Translations under genes and position numbers: made by a program
In this document: positions 1 to 9,700 of the stretch, in pieces
Layout: every line of letters starts with the position of its first letter
How positions within the stretch are numbered: the stretch's first letter is position 1
The notes under the pieces: generated by a model
The model's input: only the letters and a program-made list of their open reading frames with translations
Database searches by the model: none
What the model was told of the DNA's origin: nothing
From: Phoronis ovalis
Taxonomy: Eukaryota > Phoronida > Phoronidae
DNA: 14,523 nt
Direction of reading: 5' to 3'
Assembly (NCBI GenBank): GCA_028565635.1
Contig: JAOXYB010030765.1
Coordinates: 1 to 14,523, forward strand

Positions 1-615
1 TTCACTTCGTTAGGGGCTTTTTTGAAAAGTCATGTTGGAACATGGGTACCCACTTTCATATTGACCACCCCCCGGGGCTTAATGTTCATGTATTTTATTT
101 ACATTTTTGTTTTGCTTCATATAGTTTAATATAGTACAAGACAAATTAGCATAATAAAATAATTTTGTGCTAAGCAATATAATAATCTTGGAAAAAAAAC
201 AGCAACCATTATAAATAGTGCTCAGAGAAATTTTGTTCCTTCAGTATACAAATTTCATGAAAATTGTAACTGATGGTATCTACATGTATATCTATGGAAT
301 AGGTTATTAATTACTTCTGACAATTATAGATGCTTACCATATGTTTTGCTAAATTATTTTTTGTCAAAGTGATATTTTTGTAATTGTCTTCTTATTTTGC
401 CACTGAAAAGCACTGTGAGACGTTTTCATGTTTTGCGCCATATTTGAAAATATACATCACTACCATTTAGCTATATATGTTGTGCTTTTTATGAAATTTG
501 GATTGCAGATAGCGAAGTTGTTTTTAAAGCTCTGTGAAACTTTTTACCTGAAACTACGTATTATTTACAATGTTTAACTGTCCTATACCATTACTTTTAT
601 TTTTTCTATTTTTAG
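1..615. other. A+T-rich upstream region or 5' UTR intron, no gene seen
   Basis: No reading frame resembling a protein, RNA gene or clear core promoter was found. The first 80 bases are less A+T-rich and hold small inverted repeats (ATGTT-GG-AACAT and GGGTACCC), perhaps the edge of a repeat entering the window. The last 30 bases are a polypyrimidine tract ending in TAG at 613-615, which looks like a splice acceptor, so this stretch may be an intron inside the 5' UTR rather than a promoter. Confidence 0.5.
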
Positions 616-627
616 CTCGCTTCAGCC
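616..627 (+). promoter_or_regulatory. Probable 5' UTR piece of exon 1 after a splice acceptor
   Basis: The T-rich tract ending at AG 614-615 is followed by 12 bases and then ATG at 628 in the context CAGCC-ATG, with G at -3. In-frame TAG at 613-615 rules out a longer unspliced N terminus. The acceptor implies either an upstream non-coding exon or a spliced-leader trans-splice site. It could also be fortuitous, with transcription starting nearby. Confidence 0.5.
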
Positions 628-704
628 ATGCTGACCAAAGTGTTAACAAGAAGTGTGACATTCACTTCCCTCAAACCATGTGACCTTTCTACCTGTACTA
701 AAGA
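628..704 (+). CDS. ovoA: ovoA exon 1 (residues 1-26)
   Basis: ATG 628 is the only in-frame Met here and opens MLTKVLTRSVTF, leading into a DLSTCTKEE segment typical of the start of OvoA proteins. The donor is GTAAGC at 705 and the exon ends after two bases of codon 26 (phase 2). The first 18 residues are basic with no acidic residue, weakly reminiscent of a mitochondrial presequence, but a cytosolic enzyme is the default expectation. Confidence 0.85.
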
Positions 705-3700
705 GTAAGCATTTGTTTTGTTCTGTATTTTGGTTATAGTATGTTTACTGTCTCTATCAAATAATCCACTTGTGTGACTAAAACAAAGAATGGTCTTCGC
801 TCTGTTGGTTCACTACCTATTTTAGGTGTCTGAAAATTGATGATCATTACTGTGTTGAGTAAATGAGCTACTGTTGATCTCATAATGTGTAAATAATCGA
901 AATTTCGCAATAACTTTGGGAAAAACATAATTTCCTTCAAGGCACCTGAATAAAAGTGAAAACGGCGACACCACCTAATGTAGAATGTGGTATTTTGAAC
1001 TTTTCAAATACTGATTTTTTTATGAAAAATGTTTTAAAAACTTGGACGTAAAATCAACATAGAAAACAAATATCTCGCCAGATGTCACCGAAGATCATAA
1101 GGAGGGTAGTTAGAAGAGCTGTATGTACAAGGGACAGTGCCAAACATACAAAATATGCAGAATCACTGTGTGATGATAATCACTGTTTTTATATGCGACA
1201 TTGCCAAAACATTCCACATGGGAGTTTCTTTTCCATAACGTTTACGCAGTGTAAATATGTTTGTGACTATTTTTTTCCTCCTCATGAAGTTTCAAAATAT
1301 TATTTATAACTTGTTTGGTATAATCGGATAGTTTGCTTTTAAGCGGCATGCTTCTCGCTAGTTTTTGGGAGTGTCCCTTAGAAAAGTTCATGTTACGCAA
1401 GTGCTAGACAAAAGATTCTTTACACGGATGTTGTACTTCTCAATTGATATGCAAATTACCGCCGTTTTCCTTTAGTGTTGATTTCCAATGTAAAACGAAT
1501 GCAGCGACATCTGGCAAGATACTTGTTTTCTATGTTGATTTTACATCCAAGTTTTTAAAACACTTTTCATAAAAATTCAGCATTTGAAAAATTCAAAATA
1601 CCATGTACCATGTTCTACATTAGGTGGTGTCGCCGTTTTTACTTTAATTCAGGTGCCTTGAAGAAAATAACGATTTTTCCAAAGTTATTGCGGAATTTCG
1701 ATGATTTATACATTATGAGATCAACAGTAGAGCCTACATTATTTTATGACACGCACTTCATCAGTTTAAACTTTGCGCAAATAATCTTCGCGTATGTATA
1801 GCTATGTAAGTAAAATTATTTGTGCAAAATTTCAACTTTGTAAGTTGCGTTTTCTTTACTTAATATATTCCTTTTAATTTTATCGTATAGGAATTAAATG
1901 TCTTAACCCAAAATTGCAGCATGTCACATGATCTACTCAGAGAAAAATAAATTGCAGATTGAATTAGAAAATTTTCAGTTGAATGTATACTTTCAAAAAA
2001 TATATATGGCTCTCTATCTTTTCATTTTTACTTAAACTATTAAGTATGAATATGTTTTGCCGAAAAATAATCACAACCTTAATTTCAATTTTTAAGATTT
2101 TATGGATAATTTTTCTTAAAATGCCGCGAGCATTGAGATCAAGTTGTTTTATTAAATGACAACATTCAAAGAATGTCTCCTTTTTTTTGTGTGCATTTCA
2201 AATTAAAACATTATTAACATATATATTATGTTATCTAATGACACAAAAACCATTTCTATACTACTATAATTATTATTTTTTTTCTGTTGTAGGGAAATTA
2301 GAAACTATTTCATTAACAGCTATGAACTTAATGACAGCCTGTTCACATCTCTCAAAGGTACATTTAATAAAAACATAGATGGTGGTGAATATGTGGGATG
2401 AAAAGTATTGTCAATAGCAGAACCAAATGAGTTATTGATTATTTTTTAAACGAGTGCATGGTTTATGGACTGAGGCATTAAAAAGAATGTACTTTGTAAT
2501 AAGTACCTGTTAGTTACAAGAAAATAATATTGCAAAAGTTACAGATACTGAACCCACTTGAACCAAACAACCTTCGCTGAAGAACATGGTGGTTCAGAAT
2601 TTTAGAATTTTTAAATACTAGCTTTATAGTACATTTATTAATAACATATTTTATGTATTTTTACTTATTTTGGGAGCATAATTTTGAGAATTAGCATAAT
2701 TATGGCTTCATTGTATTTTGTATTATGCTTTATGTGTGTTTACGTATGCTTATTAAATTTGTGCAAACTAAAGGAAGATAAGTCTTAAAATTGCACTGAA
2801 ATTAAAAAGAAGATGTGATGTTAATATTTATTGTCAACTTACTATATTCTTTGTACATTTGTTACAGATGAGACAGCATTTTACCAGTGTCCAGATCGTT
2901 TGCGACTGCCACTTATCTTTTACTATGCGCATACTTCAGTGGTTTATATCAATAAACTAGTACTTGCTGGACTTCTCAAGGTAATACTTTTGCCTGTGTT
3001 TGACTATGGTATGTATCAGCGGTGAATCTACACCAAAATGGTGACAGATTTCAATGTAAATGATCACAAAAACATAGCGTCCAACCCTGCCAAGTAATGA
3101 TTACTTTATGTTAACTCTTTGTTTTATGTTATTTGCATTGTCTCTTTTAACTGGATTTTCTTCTTGATTTTGGAATACAAAATTTAGAAATGATTAATAT
3201 TTTCCTGTATTCCCAACAATGATTAACTAAATTTTATTTTATTTTAACATTTGATTATTCATGCATACACAGTTGGATTATGGCAAAAGAAAATTTAAGA
3301 TAACCTTGTCTTGCATACTGAAAAGCATAAGTAATTAAACAATGTTTTCCATAATCTGCTACCATCTTTTTTACATAAATTATAGTGAAATAAATTATTC
3401 AGTAAATGGAAATCTGCTCAGAGGCGATATAGTATATAATAACTAGATTATATGTCACACAGTGACACAGTCTATATGCCTTCCAACACAGTTTTTGATA
3501 ATTGGAGCCATTTTGGATTCAAGATGGAAACCAAATTTTCTACTACAAACTTTCATCTTAAGAACACAGCAAACATTTTAATCCATGTTTCATTGAAGTT
3601 GGTCCAGTACTTTTCGAGTTATCAAGATTATATTTTCTCCTGGCAGCCATTTTGAATCCAAGATGGCCACAAGCTTTTTCACTTCAAATTTTCATTTCCA

Positions 3701-6700
3701 GCTAGGACATAGCAAACATGTTTGAGCCAGTGTTTATTGAAATTGGTCCAGTTCTATCATAGTTATCAAAGAATATGTTTTTACCATTTTGGATTAAAGA
3801 TGGCCACCAACCTTCATGATTAAAAATTTTCCCTAAGGACATTTCCACAAAATTTTGTTTAAATCTAACATTCTGAGTAAAGTTTGGACCAATTTTGATG
3901 AAGCAAAAAAAAAGAACCAATACAACTAATGGATTCCAAATTTGTTGTTGTTGGAAGCCATTATAATATGTAATTTATATCTAGTAACTATTGCTCTTCT
4001 TTTCATCATAGCATATAAAATGATATGTTAAGATCTTGTTTATCATCAAAAAAATAGTGTATTCTTGATAAATATGACAAAAAAAATAAAAAAATGCTGT
4101 ATTTTATTCCCACTTTTAACTGTGAAGCTCATTTTTGATGTTTTTCGCTGAGTAATTACATTTGGCATTAAAACAATCTAGCTTTCGTGAATGTATAAAA
4201 AAGGCAGCAACCTTATTGGTTGTTATTGTTTTGTTTCTTTCTTCTAATTTTAAGCAGACTATATCTTGAAGACAGTTACAGTTAGGAGTATTGTCCTGGG
4301 GTATAGTACTTGATGTGCGACATCCCTAGTGTGAACCATTATTCACAAAGGTCATTTAGAGGTCAAAGTCATATGTCTAAAATTGCTCGAGATGTTCCAA
4401 AATGATAGTATCTGATTACCCATAGGGATTATTTTGATGACCTTTGAGAATATTTAGGTATTAAATGGGGAAATGTTTATTTCTTTGGCATCTTTTCAAT
4501 TAATTTACAGACGAAATATGATGCAAGTCGAGAATGGTTAGTCCTACAACATGTAATTTAACTTGCAGCATTTCCAGGGCCAGGACACTGAGGTCAAAAA
4601 GTCATGTAGGGGTCAAAATCTTTTTTGTCATTTATAGGTTGTTAAGAGGTCAATAGGTTATATTGATCTAAACATTCAAAAAATTCATAATAGTTGATGG
4701 AAATTCATAAATGTCACTTGTTGAAAAGTCATTTAAAGGTAATGCAAAGGTCACAGAACTCAAATTAGTAACCCTTGCCTTGCCTTTGTTAAAAGAGCCT
4801 CAAGTTATGATTATATTTTGTAAGTTCAATTTCTCTTAACAATTCTAGAAACGAGTGAACTTAGATTTTGAAACCCTCTTTGAAACTGGAGTTGATGAAA
4901 TGTCTTGGGATGATACAGTAAGTTTACCAATTTTCAAATTATTTGCTATATATATATATACACACGTTTAAATTCAAAAAATTTATTTCAGAATTTCTAA
5001 TTTTAGACTCATAAGTCTATCACTAGCCACTAACAATAGTTTTTCGTATGTAAGTCTTTTAAGATGATATGACATTGGAAAAAGCAATTTATATGCACCT
5101 TTTTGTTATAAATAGGCTTATAAAAACAGTAATTGGTATTGTCTTTCTAACTTTCCATTGCCAAGATATAGCGAATTACTCAGTAAACTTACTATCACAT
5201 GTTGATAAACTTTTGTAAAATATTGCAGAGTGTGTATTGAAGCCTATTTTTCTTATCAAAGTGCCAATATCATCACTTTGATCTAATAAACAATAATTAT
5301 ATGTCAGTACAATTATAGTAAAAAACATGTTTTTGTAGGAAAACTATCGCATGGGTGGAAGTTTCAAGTGGCCAAGTTTGGACGAGGTTACCAACTATCG
5401 TCGACAAGTTTTTAAAGTTGTTTTGAATGTTATTGAGACAACTCCACTGGAACTCCCAGTCACTATGGAAAGTCACTGGGTAGCTGAAAACTTTCACAAG
5501 TTTTGTACAAGTTTGCAGCAATGTATATTAGGGCCTTTTCTGTTTAAAGTTGTAACAAATGTGTGCACCACAAGTACATTGAAAGAAACTGCAAGATTTG
5601 CTGGTCACTACAGCATTGTAAAATATCATTTTTTTTTTTCAAATTTAAGTTTTATTCCATTTTTTTCACATTTTTAGGTAATTATACTAGCTTGTCTAGT
5701 TAGTTATTTTATGAAAGTCCATTTTAATCACAAAACGTGCTATATTTGTATTGTGTGGATGCTAATGCAAAATGCCTCTAGAAAATATGGAAGCTGCAAT
5801 TAGACAGGGTCCTATTATGTGTTGATGTATGCTTGAGTTACACATTTAATTGACTAAAATTCAGTTTGTATCGACGTCATAGAATTCTGCACACACTTGG
5901 GAAGCCCTTCCATCCGTTGTTGACGCTGATGATATATCTTGGTGAGGTATGCCTTCTGTCATTGTTCTGTACCTTTTTAAATTCAAAATTTTAAAGTCAC
6001 AAGCTTTATTCACATGAGTTCAAATAAGTCTACATTAAAACGGAGAATTTTATGATGTTGTATACCTACTGAATTGAACAATAAACTGTCCAATGTAATT
6101 TCGGTATTTTGAAAGTTTCGGCGAGTTGTCCAGTTTTCCCCTCCAGAGGTTTCCAGCACAGATGAAGGTGTGAAGTTGACAATGACATCTTTGTAAGCTA
6201 TGTTTTATTGTCCCATACTTGTTTGAGCATGTCATATTTTTTTGAAATTCTACAGCAGCTGTAAAGATATCTTTAATTACTTTATTTTAATACTATTACA
6301 AATATCCAATTTGAAATTTAAAAATTCATATATATATATATTCCTTCAGTGATTAGTATTTTTCTGTCTCATGTTCTTTCTTCCTGATGTTGTTATCACT
6401 CAGGATTGCTATGTCTATGATGATTGCCTTCTTCTTGTCCTTGTATATGATTACTATGTCTGGTTGATTGGCGAAATATGCACATATGACTTGCTTGACC
6501 ATTTGGATGTAGAGTAGTCTTGTTTGTTCATTCAACTACCTTTGGTGTGTGTGTGTGTGTCTGTATGTGTGTCTGTGTCAAGAGTATAAAATAGAAAAAA
6601 TGTTGACATAATACAATTCTTTATTCTGTAGTGGTCCTTGTTTATGGGCATGGAACACGAGAGAATCCATATTGAAACATCCTCTGTGTTGATTCGCCAG

Positions 6701-9700
6701 TTACCTATTGAACTTGTACAAAAACCAGATGGCTGGAATTATGCTCCATTTTCTGCAAGTAAGTTAGGATAAAATTGTATAAATTGTAATTTTAATTTTA
6801 TATCAAAAGTTGAAGTTTGAAATTAAATGTTTTGTAGAATACAAAGATCTATTACACTATATGGCTCTTAATTCTGTAAAATTATTTTCTGATAGCTATA
6901 GCTGGAGAATTAAAAAAAATTAAATATAATAACTGTTAATTTGTTGATCTTTATCATAGACGAACCTGTAGTCAACAACTCCATGATCAAAGTTGATTCA
7001 TGTGATATTACTTTTGGGAAACCAAATGATTTTCCTTCCTATGGTTGGGACAATGAGTATGGAAAAGTTAATTGCAAGTAAGCACTTATTTTAATGTTTA
7101 GTAATTATTTGAAACTAATCAGTTAAATTTCAGATGTCATTTTGTTACAAGTAATATATTTTACCATCAGTTAATTATTACAGACTATGGTTAAAAACCT
7201 AGTGTTATAATACCCTGCTTCCTGCTCTTTCGACTTGACTCAAACATTTTAAAGTGAGCACAATTTTTACTGGTTCCATTTAATTTTCTTTTTGTAATGG
7301 TTAAGAAGTTGTTACAAATCTTATTCATTTTGTAATACGTAGTTGATCACTTGAAAATTATTGATACATACTTTTCTACCAACAAAGATAATTATTATTT
7401 TAAAGTGAGCTTAAAGATACTTTTATGTGTATTCTTCCAGGATTCCCTGCTTTGAAGCTTCAAAGTACTTAATAACAAACCGGGAATTTGTGGACTTTGT
7501 AAAAGCTGGCTGCTATGGAAAGCAAGAATACTGGACCGAGGAGGGGTGGGAATGGGTGAAATTCAAACAAGCCAATCACCCAATATTTTGGGTTTGCGGC
7601 AATGGTAATTTTTCTGTTCATATTATGATCATACTTATTAGTTTAAACAAGAATTGTTTGGTCTTTTTGCTTATCAATTTCCTAATGATGCAGTTACTTA
7701 ATTGTTTGTAAAAATATACCAAAAAAACTGTATAAAAAATTTGTTTTCTCTCTTTCAATCATGAAACTGCCACCATTAGTGTGAAATATGTGGCGAATTT
7801 CAATTTACCTTCGTTCCAATTTTAGTTGGATTTCAAAATTGGCGGTAACTAAAGTTCTGCTTTAAGGTATTCTGTAATTAAATTGTTTAACACAATATTC
7901 ACATTTCTTTAAGCAGTAAATTAAGCATTATACAAATTATTAAATGTCCGTTAACCATGCTGTAAAATATTAATCTGATTTACACTTTCAAAGGTTATCC
8001 ATGATATTTAAATGATTAAAAACTATGTTGAATATAGTCCCAATTTGCATATAATAGTAAATGCTAAATATATTAATATATTAAAATATGAACAAAATAC
8101 TTAAAAGACTTCATCCCATGATGTTGCATTATGCAGAAAAATATTATTATAATATTTGAAAAGATTTTTTAAGAAAGCCTAAGAAACTATTAGTTTGAAT
8201 ATTTTTGATTTTAGTTTTATAGAATACTCATTAAGTAGGGGTTTATGTGTTGTTGTAATTTTATATATAATTCTAGGTTGTAAATCTGGATGTGGCGCAG
8301 ACTTGTCATCTTACTCTCACTGTACTTACAAGCGTCAAGCATGCACTGTTGATATTAAGGGACACCGGGAAGAGCAGAATGGAGGGATAAGCGAACTTGA
8401 ATTCGGGTATGTATAGAAATTTAAATTATGTAGCAAATCATTTAAGTAACTATTAACAGCGCCTCAACTATAAATTTAACAAGAAATGCTTGTTAAACAA
8501 CCTTACACTTTCTGACAAAAAATCCACTCACTCATAGGAAAGATGATGACTTAGTTAATGTTGATTATTTGGCAAAAAGTAAAGGAGTGTAAAGGCAACT
8601 GACATAAAACCAAGAATATGATCGATGAAGGTTTGATACATCTTTAGTTTTATAGATTTTAAAACATGCCATGATTTATTGAAAAATAAATTAAATCAAT
8701 CCAAAGAAAAATTAAGTTAATATTATTATATAATTATATATGAATAATGGCTTTCAGAAATACACAATCATTATGAAATAACCAGTTTGTATTTTTCAGG
8801 TTCCGTTTGATGTTTGATGTTGTTGAGTTGGCTTTGGATTGGCCAGCTGAAGTCAACTATCATGAGGCCAAGGCATTCTGCACATGGAAAGGAGCAGGGT
8901 ATCGACTTCTTTCTGAAGCAGAACATAATTTGATAAGAGGGAAACAGGTAAGTGGTGCAGGAATATTTGTTTTAATTATTAATAAGATTATATCAAAGTG
9001 CAGGGTGGCACTACTGGTTCCATTTAGCTTTCAAGTTGTTACCTAATAAAACTACTGATGCAACTTGCCTGTCGATTGGCAGTGGTTTTGAGTGCAGTTA
9101 TTATCCAACTCTTGAAACTGAAATCATCTGGCCAATTACTTACTTTATCACTATCTTAAAAATTATGGCTTTTTAGGTGGATCCTGCTGAAGGGATTAAC
9201 TGTGATATAATTTATGAAGACAAGATAATGGCCAATCTAAACTTTCAGTATGGTTCGTCAACAGTAAGTAGAATTACTTTTAATTTGCACTTTCATTCAA
9301 CAAGGTTTTTTACGTGATGATGTAGACTATTTCTGAAGGCAAGTTTAGGCAAGAATTACTACTATTGACCTTTGTGTGACCAAACATGACACACCCTACA
9401 GACATGTCACACATTTAATTTTATGGACTTTTTTTTACTTACCCGAACTATGTCATAGTATATTTATTTAGTGAACATCACTTTATTCAAGTTTGCTTTA
9501 ACTAAGCTTTGACTATGGTTAGTGAAAACATACATTTTTTAGTACTAAATACTAAGACCACACCAAATAGATAAGTTGTTTAATGGGCGACAGCCCTAAG
9601 AAACTGATTAGGCAGGGCTGTTTTAATTTTGTGCCCATCACTATATAGTATGCAACCTTTTCTTTGTCTGGTCGCAATAACAGACTCAGTTTTTATCAAC

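Larger units (their letters stand above)
868..1730. mobile_element. Foldback / MITE-like element with long inverted arms
   Basis: Left arm 868-1086 is the reverse complement of right arm 1506-1730, with roughly nine in ten positions matching by eye. The outer tips read CTACTGTTGATCTCATAATG and its complement; the inner tips read GCCAGATGTC and its complement. The right arm carries about 7 extra bases near 1605-1612 where a CCATGT motif is partly duplicated. The spacer of about 420 bp (1087-1505) has no recognisable transposase. Flanking bases share only AG, so no clear target-site duplication is seen. A non-autonomous foldback DNA element is the likeliest explanation; a local inverted duplication is the alternative. 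Confidence 0.75.
705..2292 (+). other. Intron 1 (1588 bp), contains a foldback element
   Basis: GTAAGC donor and a TTCTGTTGTAG acceptor. The middle is occupied by a long inverted repeat (listed separately). From about 1735 to 2290 there is only A+T-rich sequence with short homopolymer runs; nothing coding was seen on either strand. Confidence 0.85.
2981..4848 (+). other. Intron 3 (1868 bp), contains tandem repeats
   Basis: GTAATA donor and a CAATTCTAG acceptor. It holds a three-copy repeat of about 138 bp (3507-3925) and an AGGTCA-rich stretch (4349-4753). The remainder (2981-3500 and 3930-4340) is A+T-rich without recognised genes, though it has small perfect stems such as CACCA-AAA-TGGTG near 3032 and GTCAC-ACA-GTGAC near 3454. 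Confidence 0.85.
5480..6631 (+). other. Intron 5 (1152 bp), contains retroelement debris
   Basis: GTAGCT donor and a TTATTCTGTAG acceptor. It holds an AG|GTAATT junction at 5677 after a long pyrimidine tract, an exon-like islet at 5883-5948, an antisense retroelement fragment (6353-6535), an AT run (6328-6341) and a GT-rich microsatellite (6545-6578). The 6050-6235 portion is less A+T-rich than normal intron sequence but matches nothing I recognise. Confidence 0.8.

Noticed and set aside
734-940. Minus-strand open frame of 68 codons, with a look-alike on the plus strand at 1610-1801
   Set aside because: The shared peptide text (FPKLLRNFD...IMRSTV) arises only because the two frames lie in opposite arms of the intron 1 inverted repeat; no protein family is recognised.
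1082-1309. Open frame starting MSPKIIRRVVRRAV, faintly like the helix-turn-helix linker of Tc1-type transposases
   Set aside because: The likeness covers about a dozen residues and then stops; nothing of a catalytic DDE domain follows in the foldback spacer.
3452-3920. Open frames on both strands in intron 3
   Set aside because: They lie mostly within the 138-bp tandem repeat and encode no known motif.
5297-5521. Minus-strand frame overlapping exon 5
   Set aside because: Shadow of the real plus-strand exon, which fits OvoA residue by residue.
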